Origin: a virus
Length of the DNA: 27,259 nucleotides
Virus record (IMG/VR): IMGVR_UViG_3300035670_001062
Coordinates: 1-27,259 of that record
Reading direction: 5' to 3' (one strand)
Shown: one piece after another, positions 6,006 to 12,696 of the stretch
Position numbering within the stretch: the stretch's first letter is position 1
Layout: the number at the start of each line of letters is the position of its first letter
Program-made: the position numbers and the translations under genes
Notes under the pieces: generated by a model
Databases searched by the model: none
Told to the model about the DNA's origin: nothing
The model's input: only the letters and a program-made list of their open reading frames with translations

Positions 6006-7111
6006 CAGTCGGCCGCCAGCGGCATGATGACGCCCTTGTACGGCCCGCAGGTGATGAGCACCCGGCTCTGGCCGTCCTTGACGTACACGTCGACCTGGGG
6101 CTCCTCGTCGTCCGGCAGATGCCGCAGGAAGTCGATGATGAACCGCGGGTCCAACTTGACGGGTGCCGTGGTGCCGGCCGCCACGATGTCGCACTGCACG
6201 GTCGACTCGCCGTACTCAGCCGAGCGGCCCGAGATGACGAGCGTGTTGCTCGTCCACGTCAGGTCCACGCCCTTGCTCTGCTCGCTCGTCACGATGGCGG
6301 CGGCCCGCACCGCAGAAAGCCAGTCGCTCCGCTCGAGCACCGTGGGCTCGCCCTCGGGCTTGCCCATCACGTCACGCCACCGAGGGAACCGGCCCTCGAC
6401 GAGCCGGCCGGTGATGATGGTGCCGTCGATCTCAAACCGCACCTCGCTCGCCGTGGCCTCGACCTGCACGCTGCCGCTGCCGGCCATGCCGGCCACGATG
6501 TCGAGCACACGGCGAGGCACCAGCACGTCCCGGTCATCGACGGCCTGGTCGGTCTCGGTCTCCACGAGCGAGAGCCGCCGGCCGTCCGTGGCCACCCAGG
6601 TCGGATTGCCGTTCTTCACCTCGAGCAGCACGGCCCCGAGGGCGTAGCGGCTGCTCTCGGTGTCCGTGGCGTACGTCGTGCCCTTGGCGGCCCGGGCAAA
6701 CTGGTCGGCCGGCAGCCGGCAGACGGCCTCAAGGTTGCTCGGCTCCCACGTCGGGAACTCATTCACGTCCTCGGTCGGCAGCGTCCACGAGCCGCCGCCG
6801 CAGGTGACGACGACGCTCGTCTTGCCGGCCTTGAGCGTCACCTCGTCGCCCGTGGCGGCCCGCACAATGGCGAGCAACCGAGCGTGCGGAACCAGGAACG
6901 GCTCGCAGTGCTCCGAGATGGCCCTGTCGATCCGCACCTCCAGGTCGGTGCCGGTGACGAGCCCGTCTCCGATGCGGACGTTCTGCAGTACCGGCTTGGG
7001 CGACCGAGCCACGATGGCGTGGTTCACCGCCACCAGGGCGTCGAGCAGCTCAGTTCTTAGAAGGGTCGTAGTACTGGAAGCCTTCGGCTTCGTAGCGGTT
7101 GCGGTCGTCAT
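6005..7111 (-). CDS. dnaN: DNA polymerase III beta subunit (sliding clamp)
   Basis: The 368-aa protein has normal length for a bacterial DnaN. After a 13-residue Thr/Ala-rich lead it shows LLDALVAVNHAIVARSPKPV, matching the first helix of the clamp, and the repeated three-domain pattern, with TGTDLEVRIDRAI in domain 1, ATDGRRLSLVETE in domain 2 and the closing C-terminal strand VLITCGPYKGVIMPL of domain 3. DnaN forms the ring that tethers the polymerase to DNA. The start ATG 7111-7109 follows AAAGGA. The gene begins inside the previous small gene (62 bases of overlap). A phage carrying its own clamp probably recruits the host polymerase to its replication forks; no polymerase gene is visible here. 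Confidence 0.93.
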   Translation of the reverse strand: MTTATATKPKASSTTTLLRTELLDALVAVNHAIVARSPKPVLQNVRIGDGLVTGTDLEVRIDRAISEHCEPFLVPHARLLAIVRAATGDEVTLKAGKTSVVVTCGGGSWTLPTEDVNEFPTWEPSNLEAVCRLPADQFARAAKGTTYATDTESSRYALGAVLLEVKNGNPTWVATDGRRLSLVETETDQAVDDRDVLVPRRVLDIVAGMAGSGSVQVEATASEVRFEIDGTIITGRLVEGRFPRWRDVMGKPEGEPTVLERSDWLSAVRAAAIVTSEQSKGVDLTWTSNTLVISGRSAEYGESTVQCDIVAAGTTAPVKLDPRFIIDFLRHLPDDEEPQVDVYVKDGQSRVLITCGPYKGVIMPLAAD

Positions 7112-7226
7112 GGTGAGAGTCCTTTCTCTTCTGGGAAACAGCGATGCCCACGGAACACCCGAGGACAAAGGTCAACACGTTGAACAACATGCCCAACGCA
7201 ATGCAGGTGAACTCGCTGACGCTCAT
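7050..7226 (-). CDS. Single-pass membrane protein, 58 aa, overlapping dnaN
   Basis: It starts at ATG 7226-7224 in an ATGA overlap with the preceding gene. Residues 7-31 (CIALGMLFNVLTFVLGCSVGIAV) form one membrane helix, followed by a basic and polar tail. The last 62 bases are shared with the start of dnaN in another frame. Unknown function. The hydrophobic helix and coupling support the call, while the long overlap lowers confidence slightly. Confidence 0.62.
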   Translation of the reverse strand: MSVSEFTCIALGMLFNVLTFVLGCSVGIAVSQKRKDSHHDDRNRYEAEGFQYYDPSKN

Positions 7227-7465
7227 GCGGCACCTCCTTGCTGCGGCCCGTAGTGGAGGTGGAACAGGTGCGCGGCGTCGGCCTCGGCCTGGTCCCGGTC
7301 GTGGGCCAACTGGGCGTTCTTGGCACACAGGCCACGCACGGTGTCGGCGGCCCACTCGAGCAGCTTGCGGCTGTGGTCGTCGATGTGGTTACTCCAAGAG
7401 TGCATCGCCAGCATGTTGGCGAGCACCAGCGGAGCCGGGCACGGGTACGGGTTCTGCGTGGCCAT
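7223..7465 (-). CDS. Hypothetical protein, 80 aa
   Basis: GGAGGG lies seven bases before the ATG and overlaps the end of the LexA-like gene. The protein begins with a Pro-rich segment (TQNPYPCPAPL), continues as a helix rich in His, Asp and Arg, and ends in a Gln/Gly tail. I see no known motif. It sits between a DNA-binding protein and the clamp gene. Confidence 0.7.
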   Translation of the reverse strand: MATQNPYPCPAPLVLANMLAMHSWSNHIDDHSRKLLEWAADTVRGLCAKNAQLAHDRDQAEADAAHLFHLHYGPQQGGAA

Positions 7466-7468
7466 CGA

Positions 7469-7711
7469 TCAGCCCTCCAAGATCGGCACGATGGAGTTGG
7501 CCCGGCCCGGCGTACGCTTCACGTAGCCACGCTTCTCGAGGTACGTCAGGTGGCAGTACGCGCCGCCCGGCGATGCGAAGCCGAAGGCCTCGCTGATTTG
7601 CCGGATGCCAACGCCTGCGCCGGTCTCGGCGTACGTGGCACAGATCCAGTCGTACACGGCACGCTGCCGGTCGGTGATGCGGGGACGGGTGTCGGTCGTG
7701 GTGGTGCTCAT
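7469..7711 (-). CDS. LexA-type winged-helix DNA-binding protein lacking a peptidase domain
   Basis: The 80-aa product matches the LexA N-terminal domain along its whole length: ITDRQRAVYDWICATYAETG, then VGIRQISEAFGFASPGGAYCHL, then the wing LEKRGYVKR and the final RANSIVPIL. The C-terminal Ser-Lys autoprotease domain is absent, so it cannot self-cleave in response to DNA damage. AAGGAGGAGG precedes the ATG, and the start overlaps the replication gene stop (ATGA). It may act as a phage repressor or as a competitor for host LexA sites. Possible targets are the palindromes at 12155-12168 and 12627-12640, though that link is untested. Confidence 0.85.
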   Translation of the reverse strand: MSTTTTDTRPRITDRQRAVYDWICATYAETGAGVGIRQISEAFGFASPGGAYCHLTYLEKRGYVKRTPGRANSIVPILEG

Positions 7712-8532
7712 AAATCCTCCTCCTTGAGTTTCAACGTCGATGCAACTGCGGCGACTTCCTTGGGCGACCTGTACGGTGCCGGCCGGTACTGGTCTTTCCA
7801 CACCTTCGGTGGTGGCTTTTCGTCTGGCCGGCGTCCCGGCTCCCGGTTGGTGCCGCCTTTGTCCTGGCACCGCTGCAGCCACCCGACGAGGAACCGTCGC
7901 CAGTTGCGGCGGCCGGCTCGCTTCGGGTTGGCCTTGAGCCACGCCGTGGCCTTGGCGAGCTCCTGGTCGAGCACGGCACCGGGGAACGCTGCGGCCCACT
8001 CCTGCCGGTCGGTGTCCGTGATGCCCGTCCACCCTGCGTCAGCAGCCCACGCCACCGCAGACTTCGCCCGCGAGCGAGACGGCGTAGCCGGCTTGCTCGT
8101 GGGAACCGGCGAAGCCGGTTGCTCTTTGTCCTCTCCTGTCCTGTCTTCTCCTGTACTGTCCTGTGGTAACGCCGCACCGTTACGCCCCTTCTTACGATGC
8201 GTGTCCTGGCGTCGGGCGTTGCCGGCCCGAGCCTTTGCCGCACGGGAAAAACGCTTATCCCAACCCTCGATGACGACGGTGCCGCTCAAAAACGACACCC
8301 ACCCGACTCGCTCAACAGCGAGCCAAAAGTCCGCGTCACCGCCGGCCACCATGGCGAGCCGAGCAGGTGTGGCCCGGATCGTCCCGTCTGCCGTGTTGAG
8401 GGCCGCCCACGACCACAACTGGATGAGACGCCACCCGACTACCTCAACAGGCAGCCCGGTCTCGTCCACCAGCTCGAGCACCTCGGGCTTCATGCCGAGG
8501 TTGCAGTCAACGGGTATCCACTCACCGGCCAT
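7708..8532 (-). CDS. Phage replication initiator-like protein
   Basis: The ATG at 8532-8530 follows AGGGGG. The N-terminal 100 residues (WIPVDCNLGMKPEVLELVDE onward, with a VVGWRLIQLWSWA helix and GWVSFLSGTVVIEGWD strands) resemble the winged-helix start of phage replication organisers. The middle is a long charged, Ser/Pro/Arg-rich linker. The C-terminus has a helical block containing LAKATAWLKANPKRAGRRNW and RRFLVGWLQRC, similar to the end domain of such proteins. It probably binds the origin or loads the helicase, next to the clamp gene. The exact family cannot be fixed by eye. Confidence 0.65.
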   Translation of the reverse strand: MAGEWIPVDCNLGMKPEVLELVDETGLPVEVVGWRLIQLWSWAALNTADGTIRATPARLAMVAGGDADFWLAVERVGWVSFLSGTVVIEGWDKRFSRAAKARAGNARRQDTHRKKGRNGAALPQDSTGEDRTGEDKEQPASPVPTSKPATPSRSRAKSAVAWAADAGWTGITDTDRQEWAAAFPGAVLDQELAKATAWLKANPKRAGRRNWRRFLVGWLQRCQDKGGTNREPGRRPDEKPPPKVWKDQYRPAPYRSPKEVAAVASTLKLKEEDL

Positions 8533-8541
8533 CCTGGCCCC

Positions 8542-9108
8542 CTAGCTGCGGCTAATCAGTTCCCGCTCGGCGACAAACCCAAGTGGCGTTTCTTCAGCCA
8601 CCAAAACTTTGCGAGTCTTGTGATGGCGTCGATATGAGTTGACAGATAGCGTGTCTGGGTGCAACTCAAACCGCATGAGCTTTATTAGCTGTTCGAGACA
8701 AATGTCTTTCCAGACAATCTCAAAATCAGAAGCTCTGTTAAATCTGCCCCATTCGATTAGGGCTGAGTCGAGCGGGCTTGTGCCGTCCATTCGCACGAAC
8801 GAGACGCCGTAGTTGAATATTGCCTGACCTCTGAACTGAAGGTAAGGCATTGTCGTTGCGTGCTTCTTTCGGTACGTGTCGACCTGGCTCTGAGTTAAGT
8901 TGCCGGATCGCGTCTTTACCTCCGTCTCCATCATGGCCTGCACCTCACGTGTGCCTTGCTTGTCGACACACGTGATGTACCGATGAATGAAAGTGTCGAC
9001 GTCTGTTTGAACCCAGCCGCAATCCGGCGACCAGGACGGCAAAAGCTCGCAAGACCTGCACCACGCCATAAAGGGCACGTCAGAGCCGAACAGGCGGTCT
9101 CGAGTCAT
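8542..9108 (-). CDS. PD-(D/E)XK nuclease-like protein, 188 aa
   Basis: The start is ATG 9108-9106, overlapping the methyltransferase stop (ATGA). Residues 61-75 read ETEVKTRSGNLTQSQ, the E-x-K followed by Gln that marks the active-site strand and helix of PD-(D/E)XK enzymes; Asp49 or Glu55 could be the upstream acidic residue. The N-terminus has a CxxC pair (Cys17, Cys20) and Cys30, perhaps a small zinc site. The family is very divergent, so this is a motif-level call. By eye the base composition is less GC-rich than the neighbours on either side, and the gene is coupled to a DNA methyltransferase, so the two may have been acquired together. Confidence 0.55.
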   Translation of the reverse strand: MTRDRLFGSDVPFMAWCRSCELLPSWSPDCGWVQTDVDTFIHRYITCVDKQGTREVQAMMETEVKTRSGNLTQSQVDTYRKKHATTMPYLQFRGQAIFNYGVSFVRMDGTSPLDSALIEWGRFNRASDFEIVWKDICLEQLIKLMRFELHPDTLSVNSYRRHHKTRKVLVAEETPLGFVAERELISRS

Positions 9109-10256
9109 TTGCTGGCCTCCTGGATACGCTCGCTAGCTCGAGCAAGGTTTGCTTCGTCAATCTCAAACGCAGCCCACTTGCGACCAAGGCCGATGCATGC
9201 GACTGGCGTGGTTCCACCTCCGCAGAATGGGTCAACAACAAAGCCGTCGTTTTCAGTCAAAAGCTCGATGAAGTAACGAGCCTCAGCCTCGGACTGTTGC
9301 CAATCGTGGTGCGACTTCTCGCGCGTGCCTGTCGCCACGTCGTTAACAAAAGTCGTTTTGTCGCCGCGCGTCTCTTTGACAAACCACAGCATTGGCTTCC
9401 AGCCGTTGACGATTCCGTACTCATTCATGCGAAGCAGCGTCGGCCCGCTGTGGTAGCAAGAGCACGTCCACCAGTAGCGAAGGTGCTTGGACAAATCCGC
9501 GACCGCATCTGGCAGCTGTATCTGTCCGATGTAAGCGATAAGGCTTCCGCCTGGCCGCAGCACCCTAGCAGCGAACTCGCCGAGGCCGTCGAACAGCTCG
9601 ATAGCCTTTCGGTCGTATGGCGGGTCAGTGAAGATTAGGTCGACAGAAGCGTCAGGGATCTTGTCGCCGATCTTGCGAAAGTCTCCGAGGTATAGGCCGT
9701 CGACGCTCTTTCGACGCTTGATAGCCTCGGCTTTCTCTGCCGTTCTCTTCGCAGACTGCTGCTTGTCGCGGATTTCGGCCACTGCCTTCTTGCAAGAGAA
9801 GTCCTTTCCCTCCTTGGTAGCTTCCTCTGCCATCGCGTCGATCTCCGATGGATCGACAGCCAGCAGTTTGACGCCGGCAGCGGCCAGGTCTTTGCTAATC
9901 CCTAGCTCCTTCAAGGTCGACGGCCTCGAACTTGAATCGTCAAGGTCGTGTTGGTCGATCTTGCTTCGCTTGCCTCCATGCCTAACAAGCGCGCCGCTGT
10001 TACGCATCGCCTCAGTAAGTTCGCCGATCTTCCTGACGGACTTTGCGTGAGTAGCGCCGCACTTGTTTTGCACTGCCTTGTTGGCGTCAGCCTGCCTCGC
10101 TAGCAGGCGAAGACCAGTAGCCATGTCGTAAGCTCGGATCACACTGTCTGGATCAAACGCCTCGGCAATGGCTCGCTCGACCTGGTGCTGGGCCTTCTCA
10201 ATCGTTGCGGCCGTGATCTCAGATTTCCTGCTGCGTTTCGCTACCGTCGTCGTCAT
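9105..10256 (-). CDS. Beta-class DNA methyltransferase (N6-adenine or N4-cytosine) with N-terminal ParB-like region
   Basis: I start at ATG 10256-10254 because GGAGG lies six bases upstream. The C-terminal half holds the catalytic motif DPPY (211-214) followed later by the SAM-binding motif DPFCGGGTT (342-350); this order defines beta-class amino-methyltransferases, which methylate adenine N6 or cytosine N4. The first 180 residues are a separate helical region with RKIGELTEAM and STLKELGISKDLAAAGVKLL, reminiscent of the DNA-binding part of ParB-like phage proteins. The enzyme could protect phage DNA against host restriction or mark a special sequence. The following PD-(D/E)XK-like gene could be a partner nuclease. 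The recognition sequence cannot be deduced. Confidence 0.85.
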   Translation of the reverse strand: MTTTVAKRSRKSEITAATIEKAQHQVERAIAEAFDPDSVIRAYDMATGLRLLARQADANKAVQNKCGATHAKSVRKIGELTEAMRNSGALVRHGGKRSKIDQHDLDDSSSRPSTLKELGISKDLAAAGVKLLAVDPSEIDAMAEEATKEGKDFSCKKAVAEIRDKQQSAKRTAEKAEAIKRRKSVDGLYLGDFRKIGDKIPDASVDLIFTDPPYDRKAIELFDGLGEFAARVLRPGGSLIAYIGQIQLPDAVADLSKHLRYWWTCSCYHSGPTLLRMNEYGIVNGWKPMLWFVKETRGDKTTFVNDVATGTREKSHHDWQQSEAEARYFIELLTENDGFVVDPFCGGGTTPVACIGLGRKWAAFEIDEANLARASERIQEASK

Positions 10257-10306
10257 CTCTGCCTCCATGCGTGTCGTGTTACCCAGCACCTACCGTGGCA
10301 CGGGCG

Positions 10307-10495
10307 TCAAGTTGCCGTCTCGTGCTTGAACCACTTGGCTGACTTCCTGAGAAGCCGTCGGACAGTCGCCGGGCTGCACTGCTGATGCTCTGCAATCTTT
10401 GCCACGGTCATGCCTTGATTGCGCAACAATCGGGTTACATATTCGCGTGTCACTTGTCGCGTTAGTCGCACGACCATCTCTCGCGTTTCCATCAT
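10307..10495 (-). CDS. Helix-turn-helix regulator, 62 aa
   Basis: AAGGAG sits five bases before the first of two adjacent ATG codons, so I use the first. The C-terminal half contains MTVAKIAEHQQCSPATVRRLL, a clean helix-turn-helix of the Hin/transposase type, and the ends are rich in Arg and Lys. The small size suggests a simple DNA-binding protein. It lies just before the methyltransferase gene and may control it. Confidence 0.75.
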   Translation of the reverse strand: MMETREMVVRLTRQVTREYVTRLLRNQGMTVAKIAEHQQCSPATVRRLLRKSAKWFKHETAT

Positions 10496-10543
10496 TTAGG
10501 CTCCTTGGTGTATTTGCCCGTATCGCCGGGCTCGCGCCGGTGG

Positions 10544-10924
10544 TTACGCGCCACTCCCGGTTGGCGACCCCTGCGGCTGCGATGCGTCAGCCGCTGTGGC
10601 CAGGGCTGGCCGGTCGCGTGACTCCTCTCGTGCCGCCTGCTCGAGCTCGTCGGCCTGGCGGATGAGCCGCTCGCCGATGCGTCGCAGCAGCGGTGCCGCA
10701 GCGGCCAGCGCCAGCGTCCGCGTCGGCTGCCAGTACTGCGAAACCTCCTCTCGGTGCGTCTCCCAGCCTTGCTGATCCAGGCTGCGCCGCCGATAGACGA
10801 CGTACTGCCCGCACGGCGACAGTTCCATCGACGAGCAGAACGTCGGCACCGGCGAGTCTGGGTGCCACAGCGAGAGCGACTGCAGCCCGAAGTGGCCTCG
10901 GTACATGGTCGTGGGCTCGCTCAT
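10544..10924 (-). CDS. Hypothetical protein, 126 aa
   Basis: The ATG overlaps the RecT stop as ATGA. The first 70 residues are rich in aromatic residues and probably beta (YRGHFGLQSLSLW, QYVVYRRRSL). The second half is an Arg/Glu/Ala helix that may form a coiled coil, ending in a Ser/Gly tail. No family is recognised. Its tight coupling to RecT suggests a recombination-related partner, but it does not show the motifs of an exonuclease. Confidence 0.72.
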   Translation of the reverse strand: MSEPTTMYRGHFGLQSLSLWHPDSPVPTFCSSMELSPCGQYVVYRRRSLDQQGWETHREEVSQYWQPTRTLALAAAAPLLRRIGERLIRQADELEQAAREESRDRPALATAADASQPQGSPTGSGA

Positions 10925-11727
10925 GCCACCACCTCGCTCTCGGCCTCGAGGAACTCGACGCGGGCGTGGATGGCGTCAAACAACGAGTCGGCCTGAAACG
11001 GGGCGAAGGTGCCGTCCTTGAGCCGCAGCTCGATCTTGGCCCGCATCCGGTCGAGCTTGGCGATGTCCCGCTCGGCCTCGATGGCGGCCTGAGCGACCTC
11101 GTACGGGTCGACCCGCTCCTCGGCCGGCTGCGGCGGTGCGTCAAACTTGGGGCGCACCACGACGGGCTCGGGCGTGGCCGACGGCGTCGGGTAGTCCTGG
11201 GCCTCCTCGGCGGTGACCATGCCACGCAGGGCGTCGGGGAACGCATCACGCAGGGCGAAGCCTCTGGCCCGCATCTGCAGCATCCGCCTTGGGTACTGCG
11301 TCCACGGGCCGCTCTTGCCCCACAAGCCGGCCTTCTTGGCGTCGGCGACGGTGAACTTGACCACGGTGGGCGTGGGGTAGCCACGCCGTTTGGCGGTGCA
11401 TGTGGCCACCATCTGCTCGCCGTCGCCGTCTACAGACTCGGTCACGTACTCGCAGACCTGGCTGGCCTTGACCACCGCCAGGGCGGCGTCGCCAAAGATG
11501 CTGGGCCGCCCGTTGACCACACCAATCGACTGCAGGGCCTGCATCGGGGACAGCCCAATCTCGGCCCCGGCCTGAATGGCCAGCACGCAGCTAGCAGGCT
11601 TGCCGCGGAAATCCTTTGGGGCGAAGTCGCTCGCCGCTACCATCTCGCCAAACTTCATGGCGTCGGCCATCGTCTGCAACGCTAGTCCCTTGGCCGGCGT
11701 CGTGTTGGTGCTGATCTCTGTGCTCAT
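10921..11727 (-). CDS. recT: RecT-family single-strand annealing protein
   Basis: The 268-aa protein has the RecT core. GLSPMQALQSIGVVNGRPSI (residues 58-77), then a Trp/Tyr-rich PWTQYPRRMLQMRARGFALR and DAFPDALRGMV segment, are the conserved signature. The C-terminal 100 residues are a Pro-rich linker and charged helices. RecT anneals complementary single strands and promotes strand invasion during phage recombination. No YqaJ or lambda Exo-type nuclease is adjacent, so the partner may be the metallophosphoesterase, the PD-(D/E)XK-like protein or a host enzyme. The start is preceded by AAAGGACG. Confidence 0.9.
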   Translation of the reverse strand: MSTEISTNTTPAKGLALQTMADAMKFGEMVAASDFAPKDFRGKPASCVLAIQAGAEIGLSPMQALQSIGVVNGRPSIFGDAALAVVKASQVCEYVTESVDGDGEQMVATCTAKRRGYPTPTVVKFTVADAKKAGLWGKSGPWTQYPRRMLQMRARGFALRDAFPDALRGMVTAEEAQDYPTPSATPEPVVVRPKFDAPPQPAEERVDPYEVAQAAIEAERDIAKLDRMRAKIELRLKDGTFAPFQADSLFDAIHARVEFLEAESEVVA

Positions 11728-11835
11728 CTCTGCGTCCTTTGCGTCTAACGTCCTTTGTCAAAGCCGCTCCCCCGTCCTAGGTCGGCGGCACCGTGCGTCC
11801 TTGCGTCCCCGGCTCCGCCGGGTCTCCTTGTGCGG
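11728..11835 (-). promoter_or_regulatory. recT leader region: repeated AAGGACG and a -35-like box
   Basis: This 108-base spacer has no gene. On the minus strand it contains TTGACA (11756-11761), and AAGGACG occurs three times, the last serving as the recT ribosome site. No convincing -10 box lies at the right distance from TTGACA, so it is only a possible promoter. Confidence 0.35.
11808..11822 (-). other. GC-rich hairpin upstream of recT
   Basis: CCCGGC and GCCGGG are perfectly paired around a three-base loop. No T-run follows on the minus strand, so it is not a standard terminator. It may be a pause or attenuator between the 79-aa gene and recT. Confidence 0.4.
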
Positions 11836-12075
11836 TCAGCCCTCCACCCGCTCGCCAGTCCACTCAAGCTCCCTCGGGTAGTACGACAGCGTCTCGCCGT
11901 TCATCTCGACGAGGCAGTACGTGCCGTTGGTGGCCCGGACGATGCCTCGGGCTCGGTCGCCCAAGAACGGCCGCTCGCCGATCACGATGTCGCCGGGGCT
12001 CGGTCGGTAGCCGTAGGTCGCAGCCATGCCGGCGATCGCGCCGGCCGCTTCGGAATGGTGGGGATCGGTAGTCAT
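11836..12075 (-). CDS. Small SH3-like barrel protein, 79 aa, unknown
   Basis: AGGAGG lies upstream of the ATG. After a 27-residue Ala-rich lead, the sequence alternates like a small beta barrel: PGDIVIGERPFLGDRARGIV, then TYCLVEMNGETLSYYPRELEW. The GD-V start, the G-V centre and the Tyr-Pro end resemble SH3 or KOW folds, and the 77-aa protein at 12336-12569 follows the same pattern. Its role is unknown. A promoter-like sequence lies directly in front. Confidence 0.75.
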   Translation of the reverse strand: MTTDPHHSEAAGAIAGMAATYGYRPSPGDIVIGERPFLGDRARGIVRATNGTYCLVEMNGETLSYYPRELEWTGERVEG

Positions 12076-12106
12076 CTCGGGGGCCTCCTAGCCTGTTGTG
12101 GTGGGT

Positions 12107-12134
12107 ACTGTACGCGTGTCAACCGATGAGTCAA
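12107..12134 (-). promoter_or_regulatory. Promoter-like sequence for the 79-aa gene
   Basis: On the minus strand TTGACT (12129-12134) is followed after 16 bases by TACAGT (12107-12112), about 30 bases before the ATG. A copy of the repeated TTGACAC element lies inside the spacer (12116-12125), which could be a protein-binding site that overlaps the promoter. Confidence 0.5.
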
Positions 12135-12154
12135 GGGGCTGTTTTTTTGGTGCC

Positions 12155-12199
12155 TGCCGATGTCGGCAGTACGGTAGCCGTGTCGGTAGGAAGTGTCAA
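12155..12199 (-). promoter_or_regulatory. Promoter-like sequence with palindromic operator candidate
   Basis: TTGACA (12194-12199) is followed after 17 bases by TACCGT (12171-12176) on the minus strand. The perfect palindrome TGCCGATGTCGGCA (12155-12168) covers the expected start of transcription. The -35 overlaps the stop codon of the 23-aa gene. The palindrome matches the one at 12627-12640 in its core CCGA-N2-TCGG. Confidence 0.5.
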
Positions 12200-12267
12200 C
12201 CGGCCAGCCCAGCGGAAACGATCCGCAGGGCGAGAATCAGCAGCTCGAGCCAGAACTGGGTGTTCAT
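12196..12267 (-). CDS. Hydrophobic micro-protein, 23 aa
   Basis: This is too short for standard gene callers, but AAGGAGGG lies upstream of ATG 12267-12265 and the frame ends at TGA 12198-12196. The product is MNTQFWLELLILALRIVSAG followed by Leu-Ala-Gly, and residues 5-20 form one amphipathic or membrane helix. A strong ribosome site in front of a clean, hydrophobic short frame supports a real peptide. A leader peptide is the alternative, since a promoter-like sequence begins at its stop codon. Confidence 0.5.
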   Translation of the reverse strand: MNTQFWLELLILALRIVSAGLAG

Positions 12268-12335
12268 CTCGTGGCCCTCCTTGGCCGTAGAGTCCTGTGC
12301 CCGCCGGCCCTGGTGCCGGCGGGCGGGGTGGTCGG

Positions 12336-12569
12336 TCAGCCGGCCATCTTTTTTTGCACGGCCCACGGCGGGCAGTCCACCGTGGTGCGGTAGTCCAGCC
12401 GCACGGCGTAGAGCTGAGGCCGGCCAGGAATCAGATTCATGATCTCAACAACCTCGCCAGTTCGCTGGTTGTGCTCGTAGGTGCCTCCGAAGTTGACCTG
12501 CACGCGGTCGCCAATCGTCACAGTGCTGATCGTCTTGCGAGCCATCGACTTCTTGTCAGCCTTGGTCAT
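12336..12569 (-). CDS. Small SH3-like barrel protein, 77 aa, unknown
   Basis: I use ATG 12569-12567 because GGAGA lies seven bases upstream. The N-terminus is basic (TKADKKSMARK). The rest alternates like a small barrel: TIGDRVQVNFGG, RTGEVVEIMNL, QLYAVRLDYRTTV, CPPWAVQKK. The pattern parallels the 79-aa protein downstream. It is the first gene after the operator-bearing promoter at 12623-12650, so it should be among the first products when that promoter is on. Confidence 0.72.
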   Translation of the reverse strand: MTKADKKSMARKTISTVTIGDRVQVNFGGTYEHNQRTGEVVEIMNLIPGRPQLYAVRLDYRTTVDCPPWAVQKKMAG

Positions 12570-12622
12570 CGTTTCGTCTCCTGGTTGGTGTCTTGCGGGT
12601 CTCACTTGCCCGCGTCTGCCCT

Positions 12623-12650
12623 AGTATACCGACATCGGTAGGTAAGACAA
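12623..12650 (-). promoter_or_regulatory. Promoter with palindromic operator candidate
   Basis: TTGTCT (12645-12650), a 16-base spacer and TATACT (12623-12628) give the best sigma-70-like promoter in the window, on the minus strand. The palindrome TACCGACATCGGTA (12627-12640, plus-strand reading) fills most of the spacer and touches the -10 box. A repressor bound there would block transcription of the 77-aa gene and those after it. Confidence 0.65.
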
Positions 12651-12669
12651 GTGGGGATGAGGATTTTTT

Positions 12670-12690
12670 CCGAGAGAGGGTTTTTCTCGG
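12670..12690. other. Hairpin between the regulator and the first promoter
   Basis: CCGAGA and TCTCGG pair around a nine-base loop. An A/T run lies on one side and in the loop, but no T-run follows the stem on the minus strand, so it is a weak terminator candidate for the gene at 12697-13062. Confidence 0.35.
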
Positions 12691-12696
12691 GGGAAA

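Noticed and set aside
7238-8545. Long plus-strand open frame of 435 codons
   Set aside because: It lies opposite the LexA-like and replication genes. The protein shows no domain and the opposite strand has good ribosome sites and coupled starts.
12121-12150. Plus-strand terminator with the GTTTTTTTGG run
   Set aside because: No stem precedes the T-run and no plus-strand gene ends there.
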